Under the pieces are notes generated by a model. It was given only the letters and a program-made list of their open reading frames with translations, ran no database searches and was not told the origin of the DNA. From assembly GCA_040954595.2 (NCBI GenBank), contig CM082578.2, positions 620,001-684,000 on the forward strand: a stretch of 64,000 nucleotides of DNA, written 5' to 3'. The position numbers and the translations under genes are program-made. Source of the DNA: Balanoglossus misakiensis. Lineage: Eukaryota; Hemichordata. Positions 47,701-59,051 of this stretch are shown piece by piece (within the stretch, counting starts at the first letter, position 1; each line of letters starts with the position of its first letter).

Positions 47701-50700
47701 CACAAACAGTCTCAGGAAGTAAGCTTTCAGCCTACCAATGTAGCTATTATATTTTCCACTTTTTGTAAGTGAAGCCTGACTGTCGCCTGTCTTAGGTCAC
47801 CACTTCATAAGCGGTCTTACCTGTCATTGGCACAAACAGTCTCAGGAAGTAAGCTTTCAGCCTACCAATGTAGCTATTATATTTTCCACTTTTTGTAAGT
47901 GAAGCCTGACTGTCGCCTGTCTTAGGTCACCACTTCATAAGCGGTCTTACCCGTCATTGGCACAAACAGTCTCAGGAAGTAAGCTTTCAGCCTACCAATG
48001 TAGCTATTGTATTTTCCACTTTTTGTAAGTGAAGCCTGACTGTCGCCTGTCTTAGGTCACCACTTTATAAGCGGTCTTACCCGTCATAGGCACAAACAGT
48101 CTCGGGAAGTAAGCTTTCAGCCTACCAATGTAGCTATTGTATTTTCCACTTTTTGTAAGTGAAGCCTGACTGTCGCCTTTCTTAGGTCACCACTTCATAA
48201 GAGGTCTTACCCGTCATTGGCACAAACAGTCTCAGGAATTAAGCTTTCAGCATACCAATGTAGCTATTATATTTTCCACTTTTTGTAAGTGAAGCCTGAC
48301 TGTCGCCTGTCTTAGGTCACCACCTCATAAGCGGTCTTACCCGTCATTGGCACAAACAGTCTCAGGAAGTTAGCTTTCAGCTTACCAATGAAGCTATTGT
48401 ATTTTCCACTTTTTGTAAGTGAAGCCTGACTGTCGCCTGTATTAGGTCACCACTTCATAAGCGGTCTTACCCGTCATTGGCACAAACAGTCTCAGGAAGT
48501 AAGCTTTCAGCCTACCAATGTAGCTATTATGTTTTCCACTTTTTGTAAGTGAAGCCTGACTGTCGCCTGTCTTAGTTCACCACTTCATAAGCGGTCTTAC
48601 CCGTCATTGGCACAAACAGTCTCAGGAATTAAGCTTTCAGCATACCAATGTAGCTATTATATTTTCCACTTTTTGTAAGTGAAGCCTGAGTGTCGCCTGT
48701 CTTAGGTCACCACCTCATAAGCGGTCTTACCCGTCATTGGCACAAACAGTCTCAGGAAGTTAGCTTTCAGCTTACCAATGAAGCTATTATATTTTCCACT
48801 TTTTGTAAGTGAAGCCTGACTGTCGCCTGTCTTAGGTCACCGACTCATAAGCGGTCTTACCCGTCATTGGCACAAACAGTCTCAGGAAGTAAGCTTTCAG
48901 CCTACCAATGTAGCTATTATATTTTCCACTTTTTGTAAGTGAAGCCTGACTGTCGCCTGTCTTAGGTCACCACTTCATAAGCGGTCTTACCTGTCATTGG
49001 CACAAACAGTCTCAGGAAGTAAGCTTTCAGCCTACCAATGTAGCTATTATATTTTCCACTTTTTGTAAGTGAAGCCTGACTGTCGCCTGTCTTAGGTCAC
49101 CACTTCATAAGCGGTCTTACCCGTCATTGGCACAAACAGTCTCAGGAAGTAAGCTTTCAGCCTACCAATGTAGCTATTGTATTTTCCACTTTTTGTAAGT
49201 GAAGCCTGACTGTCGCCTGTCTTAGGTCACCACTTTATAAGCGGTCTTACCCGTCATAGGCACAAACAGTCTCGGGAAGTAAGCTTTCAGCCTACCAATG
49301 TAGCTATTGTATTTTCCACTTTTTGTAAGTGAAGCCTGACTGTCGCCTTTCTTAGGTCACCACTTCATAAGAGGTCTTACCCGTCATTGGCACAAACAGT
49401 CTCAGGAAGTAAGCTTTCAGCCTACCAATGTAGCTATTATGTTTTCCACTTTTTGTAAGTGAAGCCTGACTGTCGCCTGTCTTAGTTCACCACTTCATAA
49501 GCGGTCTTACCCGTCATTGGCACAAACAGTCTCAGGAATTAAGCTTTCAGCATACCAATGTGGCTATTATATTTTCCACTTTTTGTAAGTGAAGCCTGAC
49601 TGTCGCCTGTCTTAGGTCACCACTTCATAAGAGGTCTTACCCGTCATTGGCACAAACAGTCTCAGGAAGTTAGCTTTCAGCCTACCAATAAGGCTATTGT
49701 ATTTTCAACTTTTTGTAAGTGAAGCCTGAGTGTCGCCTGTCTTAGGTCACCACTTCATAAGAGGTCTTACCCGTCATTGGCACAAACAGACTCAGGAAGT
49801 AAGCTTTCAGCCTACCAATGTAGCTATTGTATTTTCAACTTTTTGTAAGTGAAGCCTGACTGTCGCCTGTCTTAGGTCACCACTTCATAAGAGGTCTTAC
49901 CCGTCATTGGCACAAACAGTCTCCGGAAGTAAGCTTTCAGCCTACCAATGTAGCTATTGTATTTTCCACTTTTTGTAAGTGAAGCCTGACTGTCGCCTGT
50001 CTTAGGTCACCACTTCATAAGCGGTCTTACCCGTCATTGGCACAAACAGTCTCAGGAAGTAAGCTTTCAGCCTACCAATGTAGCTATTATGTTTTCCACT
50101 TTTTGTAAGTGAAGCCTGACTGTCGCCTGTCTTAGTTCACCACTTCATAAGCGGTCTTACCCGTCATTGGCACAAACAGTCTCAGGAATTAAGCTTTCAG
50201 CATACCAATGTAGCTATTATATTTTCCACTTTTTGTAAGTGAAGCCTGACTGTCGCCTGTCTTAGGTCACCACCTCATAAGCGGTCTTACCCGTCATTGG
50301 CACAAACAGTCTCAGGAAGTTAGCTTTCAGCTTACCAATGAAGCTATTATATTTTCCACTTTTTGTAAGTGAAGCCTGACTGTCGCCTGTCTTAGGTCAC
50401 CGACTCATAAGCGGTCTTACCCGTCATTGGCACAAACAGTCTCAGGAAGTAAGCTTTCAGCCTACCAATGTAGCTATTATATTTTCCACTTTTTGTAAGT
50501 GAAGCCTGACTGTCGCCTGTCTTAGGTCACCACTTCATAAGCGGTCTTACCTGTCATTGGCACAAACAGTCTCAGGAAGTAAGCTTTCAGCCTACCAATG
50601 TAGCTATTATATTTTCCACTTTTTGTAAGTGAAGCCTGACTGTCGCCTGTCTTAGGTCACCACTTCATAAGCGGTCTTACCCGTCATTGGCACAAACAGT

Positions 50701-53700
50701 CTCAGGAAGTAAGCTTTCAGCCTACCAATGTAGCTATTGTATTTTCCACTTTTTGTAAGTGAAGCCTGACTGTCGCCTGTCTTAGGTCACCACTTTATAA
50801 GCGGTCTTACCCGTCATAGGCACAAACAGTCTCGGGAAGTAAGCTTTCAGCCTACCAATGTAGCTATTGTATTTTCCACTTTTTGTAAGTGAAGCCTGAC
50901 TGTCGCCTTTCTTAGGTCACCACTTCATAAGAGGTCTTACCCGTCATTGGCACAAACAGTCTCAGGAAGTAAGCTTTCAGCCTACCAATGTAGCTATTAT
51001 GTTTTCCACTTTTTGTAAGTGAAGCCTGACTGTCGCCTGTCTTAGTTCACCACTTCATAAGCGGTCTTACCCGTCATTGGCACAAACAGTCTCAGGAATT
51101 AAGCTTTCAGCATACCAATGTAGCTATTATATTTTCCACTTTTTGTAAGTGAAGCCTGACTGTCGCCTGTCTTAGGTCACCACCTCATAAGCGGTCTTAC
51201 CCGTCATTGGCACAAACAGTCTCAGGAAGTTAGCTTTCAGCCTACCAATGAAGCTATTATATTTTCCACTTTTTGTAAGTGAATCCTGACTGTGGCCTGT
51301 CTTAGGTCACCGACTCATAAGCGGTCTTACCCGTCATTGGCACAAACAGTCTCAGGAAGTAAGCTTTCAGCCTACCAATGTAGCTATTATATTTTCCACT
51401 TTTTGTAAGTGAAGCCTGACTGTCGCCTGTCTTAGGTCACCACTTCATAAGCGGTCTTACCTGTCATTGGCACAAACAGTCTCAGGAAGTAAGCTTTCAG
51501 CCTACCAATGTAGCTATTATATTTTCCACTTTTTGTAAGTGAAGCCTGACTGTCGCCTGTCTTAGGTCACCACTTCATAAGCGGTCTTACCCGTCATTGG
51601 CACAAACAGTCTCAGGAAGTAAGCTTTCAGCCTACCAATGTAGCTATTGTATTTTCCACTTTTTGTAAGTGAAGCCTGACTGTCGCCTGTCTTAGGTCAC
51701 CACTTTATAAGCGGTCTTACCCGTCATAGGCACAAACAGTCTCGGGAAGTAAGCTTTCAGCCTACCAATGTAGCTATTGTATTTTCCACTTTTTGTAAGT
51801 GAAGCCTGACTGTCGCCTTTCTTAGGTCACCACTTCATAAGAGGTCTTACCCGTCATTGGCACAAACAGTCTCAGGAATTAAGCTTTCAGCATACCAATG
51901 TAGCTATTATATTTTCCACTTTTTGTAAGTGAAGCCTGACTGTCGCCTGTCTTAGGTCACCACCTCATAAGCGGTCTTACCCGTCATTGGCACAAACAGT
52001 CTCAGGAAGTTAGCTTTCAGCTTACCAATGAAGCTATTGTATTTTCCACTTTTTGTAAGTGAAGCCTGACTGTCGCCTGTCTTAGGTCACCACTTCATAA
52101 GCGGTCTTACCCGTCATTGGCACAAACAGTCTCAGGAAGTAAGCTTTCAGCCTACCAATGTAGCTATTATGTTTTCCACTTTTTGTAAGTGAAGCCTGAC
52201 TGTCGCCTGTCTTAGTTCACCACTTCATAAGCGGTCTTACCCGTCATTGGCACAAACAGTCTCAGGAATTAAGCTTTCAGCATACCAATGTAGCTATTAT
52301 ATTTTCCACTTTTTGTAAGTGAAGCCTGAGTGTCGCCTGTCTTAAGTCACCACCTCATAAGCGGTCTTACCCGTCATTGGCACAAACAGTCTCAGGAAGT
52401 TAGCTTTCAGCTTACCAATGAAGCTATTATATTTTCCACTTTTTGTAAGTGAAGCCTGACTGTCGCCTGTCTTAGGTCACCGACTCATAAGCGGTCTTAC
52501 CCGTCATTGGCACAAACAGTCTCAGGAAGTAAGCTTTCAGCCTACCAATGTAGCTATTATATTTTCCACTTTTTGTAAGTGAAGCCTGACTGTCGCCTGT
52601 CTTAGGTCACCACTTCATAAGCGGTCTTACCTGTCATTGGCACAAACAGTCTCAGGAAGTAAGCTTTCAGCCTACCAATGTAGCTATTATATTTTCCACT
52701 TTTTGTAAGTGAAGCCTGACTGTCGCCTGTCTTAGGTCACCACTTCATAAGCGGTCTTACCCGTCATTGGCACAAACAGTCTCAGGAAGTAAGCTTTCAG
52801 CCTACCAATGTAGCTATTGTATTTTCCACTTTTTGTAAGTGAAGCCTGACTGTCGCCTGTCTTAGGTCACCACTTTATAAGCGGTCTTACCCGTCATAGG
52901 CACAAACAGTCTCGGGAAGTAAGCTTTCAGCCTACCAATGTAGCTATTGTATTTTCCACTTTTTGTAAGTGAAGCCTGACTGTCGCCTTTCTTAGGTCAC
53001 CACTTCATAAGAGGTCTTACCCGTCATTGGCACAAACAGTCTCAGGAAGTAAGCTTTCAGCCTACCAATGTAGCTATTATGTTTTCCACTTTTTGTAAGT
53101 GAAGCCTGACTGTCGCCTGTCTTAGTTCACCACTTCATAAGCGGTCTTACCCGTCATTGGCACAAACAGTCTCAGGAATTAAGCTTTCAGCATACCAATG
53201 TGGCTATTATATTTTCCACTTTTTGTAAGTGAAGCCTGACTGTCGCCTGTCTTAGGTCACCACTTCATAAGAGGTCTTACCCGTCATTGGCACAAACAGT
53301 CTCAGGAAGTTAGCTTTCAGCCTACCAATAAGGCTATTGTATTTTCAACTTTTTGTAAGTGAAGCCTGAGTGTCGCCTGTCTTAGGTCACCACTTCATAA
53401 GAGGTCTTACCCGTCATTGGCACAAACAGACTCAGGAAGTAAGCTTTCAGCCTACCAATGTAGCTATTGTATTTTCAACTTTTTGTAAGTGAAGCCTGAC
53501 TGTCGCCTGTCTTAGGTCACCACTTCATAAGAGGTCTTACCCGTCATTGGCACAAACAGTCTCCGGAAGTAAGCTTTCAGCCTACCAATGTAGCTATTGT
53601 ATTTTCCACTTTTTGTAAGTGAAGCCTGACTGTCGCCTGTCTTAGGTCACCACTTCATAAGCGGTCTTACCCGTCATTGGCACAAACAGTCTCAGGAAGT

Positions 53701-56700
53701 AAGCTTTCAGCCTACCAATGTAGCTATTATGTTTTCCACTTTTTGTAAGTGAAGCCTGACTGTCGCCTGTCTTAGTTCACCACTTCATAAGCGGTCTTAC
53801 CCGTCATTGGCACAAACAGTCTCAGGAATTAAGCTTTCAGCATACCAATGTAGCTATTATATTTTCCACTTTTTGTAAGTGAAGCCTGACTGTCGCCTGT
53901 CTTAGGTCACCACCTCATAAGCGGTCTTACCCGTCATTGGCACAAACAGTCTCAGGAAGTTAGCTTTCAGCTTACCAATGAAGCTATTATATTTTCCACT
54001 TTTTGTAAGTGAAGCCTGACTGTCGCCTGTCTTAGGTCACCGACTCATAAGCGGTCTTACCCGTCATTGGCACAAACAGTCTCAGGAAGTAAGCTTTCAG
54101 CCTACCAATGTAGCTATTATATTTTCCACTTTTTGTAAGTGAAGCCTGACTGTCGCCTGTCTTAGGTCACCACTTCATAAGCGGTCTTACCTGTCATTGG
54201 CACAAACAGTCTCAGGAAGTAAGCTTTCAGCCTACCAATGTAGCTATTATATTTTCCACTTTTTGTAAGTGAAGCCTGACTGTCGCCTGTCTTAGGTCAC
54301 CACTTCATAAGCGGTCTTACCCGTCATTGGCACAAACAGTCTCAGGAAGTAAGCTTTCAGCCTACCAATGTAGCTATTGTATTTTCCACTTTTTGTAAGT
54401 GAAGCCTGACTGTCGCCTGTCTTAGGTCACCACTTTATAAGCGGTCTTACCCGTCATAGGCACAAACAGTCTCGGGAAGTAAGCTTTCAGCCTACCAATG
54501 TAGCTATTGTATTTTCCACTTTTTGTAAGTGAAGCCTGACTGTCGCCTTTCTTAGGTCACCACTTCATAAGAGGTCTTACCCGTCATTGGCACAAACAGT
54601 CTCAGGAAGTAAGCTTTCAGCCTACCAATGTAGCTATTATGTTTTCCACTTTTTGTAAGTGAAGCCTGACTGTCGCCTGTCTTAGTTCACCACTTCATAA
54701 GCGGTCTTACCCGTCATTGGCACAAACAGTCTCAGGAATTAAGCTTTCAGCATACCAATGTAGCTATTATATTTTCCACTTTTTGTAAGTGAAGCCTGAC
54801 TGTCGCCTGTCTTAGGTCACCACCTCATAAGCGGTCTTACCCGTCATTGGCACAAACAGTCTCAGGAAGTTAGCTTTCAGCCTACCAATGAAGCTATTAT
54901 ATTTTCCACTTTTTGTAAGTGAATCCTGACTGTGGCCTGTCTTAGGTCACCGACTCATAAGCGGTCTTACCCGTCATTGGCACAAACAGTCTCAGGAAGT
55001 AAGCTTTCAGCCTACCAATGTAGCTATTATATTTTCCACTTTTTGTAAGTGAAGCCTGACTGTCGCCTGTCTTAGGTCACCACTTCATAAGCGGTCTTAC
55101 CTGTCATTGGCACAAACAGTCTCAGGAAGTAAGCTTTCAGCCTACCAATGTAGCTATTATATTTTCCACTTTTTGTAAGTGAAGCCTGACTGTCGCCTGT
55201 CTTAGGTCACCACTTCATAAGCGGTCTTACCCGTCATTGGCACAAACAGTCTCAGGAAGTAAGCTTTCAGCCTACCAATGTAGCTATTGTATTTTCCACT
55301 TTTTGTAAGTGAAGCCTGACTGTCGCCTGTCTTAGGTCACCACTTTATAAGCGGTCTTACCCGTCATAGGCACAAACAGTCTCGGGAAGTAAGCTTTCAG
55401 CCTACCAATGTAGCTATTGTATTTTCCACTTTTTGTAAGTGAAGCCTGACTGTCGCCTTTCTTAGGTCACCACTTCATAAGAGGTCTTACCCGTCATTGG
55501 CACAAACAGTCTCAGGAGGTAAGCTTTCAGCCTACCAATGTAGCTATTGTATTTTCCACTTTTTGTAAGTGAAGCCTGACTGTCGCCTGTCTTAGGTCAC
55601 CACTTCATAAGAGGTCTTACCCGTCATTGGCACAAACAGTCTCAGGAAGTAAGCTTTCAGCCTACCAATGTAGCTATTATATTTTCCACTTTTTGTAAGT
55701 GAAGCCTGACTGTCGCCTGTCTTAGGTCACCTCTTCATAAGCGGTCTTACCCGTCATTGTCACAAACAGTCTCAGGAAGTAAGCTTTCAGCCTACCAATG
55801 TAGCTATTAAATTTTTTACTTTTTGTAAGTGAAGCCTGACTGTCGCCTGTCTTAGGTCACCACCTCATAAGCGGTCTTACCCGTCATTGGCACAAACAGT
55901 CTCAGGAAGTAAGCTTTCAGCCTACCAATGTAGCTATTATATTTTCCACTTTTTGTAAGTGAAGCCTGACTGTCGCCTGTCTTAGGTCACCACTTCATAA
56001 GCGGTCTTACCCGTCATTGGCACAAACAGTCTCAGGAAGTAAGCTTTCATCCTACCAATGTAGCTATTATATTTTCCACTTTTTGTAAGTGAAGCCTGAC
56101 TGTCGCCTGTCTTAGGTCACCACTTCATAAGTGGTCTTACCCGTCATTGGCACAAACAGTCTCAGGAAGTAAGCTTTCAGCCTACCAATGTAGCTATTGT
56201 ATTTTCCACTTTTTGTAAGTGAAGCCTGACTGTCGCCTGTCTTAGGTCACCACTTCATAAGCGGTCTTACCCGTCATAGGCACAAACAGTCTCAGGAAGT
56301 AAGCTTTCAGCCTACCAATGTAGCTATTATATTTTCCACTTTTTGTAAGTGAAGCCTGACTGTCGCCTGTCTTAGGTCACCACTTCATAAGAGGTCTTAC
56401 CCGTCATTGGCACAAACAGTCTCAGGAAGTAAGCTTTCAGCCTACCAATGTAGCTATTGTATTTTCAACTTTTTGTAAGTGAAGCCTGACTGTCGCCTGT
56501 CTTAGGTCACCACTTCATAAGAGGTCTTACTCGTCATTGGCACAAACAGACTCAGGACGTAAGCTTTCAGCCTACCAATGTAGCTATTGTATTTTCCACT
56601 TTTTGTAAGTGAAGTCTGACTGTCGCCTGTCTTAGGTCACCACTTCATAAGAGGTCTTACCCGTCATTGGCACAAACAGTCTCAGGAAGTAAGCTTTCAG

Positions 56701-58730
56701 CCTACCAATGTAGCTATTGTATTTTCCACTTTTTGTAAGTGAAGCCTGACTGTCGCCTGTCTTAGGTCACCACTTCATAAGAGGTCTTACCCGTCATTGG
56801 CACAAACAGTCTCAGGAAGTAAGCTTTCAGCCTACCAATGTAGCTATTATATTTTCCACTTTTTGTAAGTGAAGCCTGACTGTCGCCTGTCTTAGGTCAC
56901 CACTTCATAAGTGTTCTTACCCGTCATTGGCACAAACAGTCTCAGGAAGTAAGCTTTCAGCCTACCAATATAGCTATTATATTTTCCACTTTTTGTAAGT
57001 GAAGCCTGACTGTCGCCTGTCTTAGGTCACCACTTCATAAGCGGTCTTACCCGTCATTGGCACAAACAGTCTCAGGAAGTTAGCTTTCAGCCTACCAATG
57101 TAGCTATTGTATTTTCCACTTTTTGTAAGTGAAGCCTGACTGTCGCCTGTCTTAGGTCACCACTTCATAAGAGGTCTTACCCGTCATTGGCACAAACAGT
57201 CTCAGGAAGTAAGCTTTCAGCCTACCAATGTAGCTATTATATTTTCCACTTTTTGTAAGTGAAGTCTGACTGTCGCCTGTCTTAGGTCACCACTTCATAA
57301 GTGTTCTTACCCGTCATTGGCACAAACAGTCTCAGGAAGTAAGCTTTCAGCCTACCAATATAGCTATTATATTTTCCACTTTTTGTAAGTGAAGCCTGAC
57401 TGTCGCCTGTCTTAGGTCACCACTTCATAAGAGGTCTTACCCGTCATTGGCACAAACAGTCTCAGGAAGTAAGCTTTCAGCCTACCAATGTAGCTATTAT
57501 ATTTTCCACTTTTTGTAAGTGAAGCCTGACTGTCGCCTGTCTTAGGTCACCACTTCATAAGCGGTCTTACCCGTCATTGGCACAAACAGTCTCAGGAAGT
57601 TAGCTTTCAGCCTACCAATGTAGCTATTATATTTTCCACTTTTTGTAAGTGAAGCCTGACTGTCGCCTGTCTTAGGTCACCACTTCATAAGAGGTCTTAC
57701 CCGTCATTGGCACAAACAGTCTCAGGAAGTAAGCTTTCAGCCTACCAATGTAGCTATTGTATTTTCAACTTTTTGTAAGTGAAGCCTGACTGTCGCCTGT
57801 CTTAGGTCACCACTTCATAAGAGGTCTTACCCGTCATTGGCACAAACAGACTCAGGAAGTAAGCTTTCAGCCTACCAATGTAGCTATTGTATTTTCAACT
57901 TTTTGTAAGTGAAGCCTGACTGTCGCCTGTCTTAGGTCACCACTTCATAAGAGGTCTTACCCGTCATTGGCACAAACAGTCTCAGGAAGTAAGCTTTCAG
58001 CCTACCAATGTAACTATTGTATTTTCCACTTTTTGTAAGTGAAGCCTGACTGTCGCCTGTCTTAGGTCACCACTTCATAAGCGGTCTTACCCGTCATTGG
58101 CACAAACAGTCTCAGGAAGTAAGCTTTCAGCCTACCAATGTAGCTATTATATTTTCCACTTTTTGTAAGTGAAGCCTGACTGTCGCCTGTCTTAGGTCAC
58201 CACCTCACAAGCGGTCTTACCCGTCATTGGCACAAACAGTCTCAGGAAGTTAGCTTTCAGCCTACCAATGAAGCTATTATATTTTCCACTTTTTGTAAGT
58301 GAAGCCTGACTGTCGCCTGTCTTAGGTCACTGACTCATAAGCGGTCTTACCCGTCATTGGCACAAACAGTTGCAGGAAGTAAGCTTTCAGCCTACCAATG
58401 TAGCTATTATATTTTCCACTTTTTTTGTAAGTGAAGCCTGACTGTCGCCTGTCTTAGGTCACCACTTCATAAGCGGTCTTACCCGTCATTGGCACAAACA
58501 GTCTCAGGAAGTTAGCTTTCAGCCTACCAATGTAGCTATTATATTTTCCACTTTTTGTAAGTGAAGCCTGACTGTCGCCTGTCTTAGGTCACCACTTCAT
58601 AAGCGGTCTTACCCATCATTGGCACAAACAGTCTCAGGAAGTAAGCTTTCAGCCTACCAATGTAGCTATTGTATTTTCCACTTTTTGTAAGTGAAGCCTG
58701 ACTGTCGCCTGTCTTAGGTCACCACTTCAT
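41746..58730 (+). repeat. 130-bp satellite array, segment C
   Basis: About 131 monomers in the same orientation. CAGACAGG monomers occur only up to about 44.2 kb. One monomer near 43908 has lost 4 bp in the CACTTCAT stretch (GGTCACCATTAAGCGG), and one near 58424 has two extra Ts. The last monomer stops after CACTTCAT at 58730, where the LINE begins, and the phase resumes without loss on its far side. Confidence 0.98.
47640..55530 (+). repeat. 28-monomer higher-order repeat (3,640 bp), nearly identical copies
   Basis: ATTATGTTTTCC occurs at 48531, 49441, 50091 and 51001, and again 3,640 bp later at 52171, 53081, 53731 and 54641. Rare variants confirm the register: ATGTGGCTATT (49561 and 53201) and GAATCCTGACTGTGGCC (51281 and 54921). 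I noticed only a couple of differences between the copies, for example CTTAAGTCAC near 52341 against CTTAGGTCAC near 48701. About 2.2 copies are present, and the near identity argues for a recent duplication. Confidence 0.92.
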
Positions 58731-59041
58731 TTACCGTTGCAGAGAAGCTACCGAAATTGCGAAGTGTTTTTGTGAGCCGTCTTACTCCAGATACAAGCAT
58801 TGATCAGGTCAAGACTTTTATTAATGACAAGTGTGGTCCTTCAACATTTCAAGATGGCGTCAAATTGAAAACACGCTATGACACATATTCATCGTTCAGA
58901 ATCGATGTTAATGACAGTTGTATTGAAAATGTCCTCTGTCCTGAATTGTGGCCAACAGGAGTTTTCGTGAAACCGTATTATCTCTCGAAGTCGGAGTTGA
59001 TCGCAAAGTCTAAGAAAGGTTCGTCACAAGTAGGAATTTAA
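58731..59041 (+). pseudogene. LINE ORF1 (gag-like), C-terminal remnant
   Basis: The frame is open from the satellite junction (FTVAEKLPKL...) to a TAA at 59039-59041, about 103 codons. There is no real start: the open frame begins in the truncated body, and the first near-cognate codon, TTG at 58757, is incidental. The text VFVSRLTPDTSIDQVKTFI, then YDTYSSFRIDV, then CPELWPTGVFVKPYY matches the RNA-binding-like C-terminal domain common in ORF1 proteins of invertebrate LINEs (aromatic-SFR strand, then ELWPxGVxVxPF). ORF1 proteins bind the element RNA and act as chaperones in the ribonucleoprotein. The N-terminal part is missing, and ORF2 follows in another frame after 10 bp. Confidence 0.8.
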
Positions 59042-59051
59042 GAAACTCATA

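Noticed and set aside
58757-59041. Complete 94-residue gene with its own start
   Set aside because: The first codon is TTG and the frame stays open upstream to the satellite junction; it is the truncated end of LINE ORF1.
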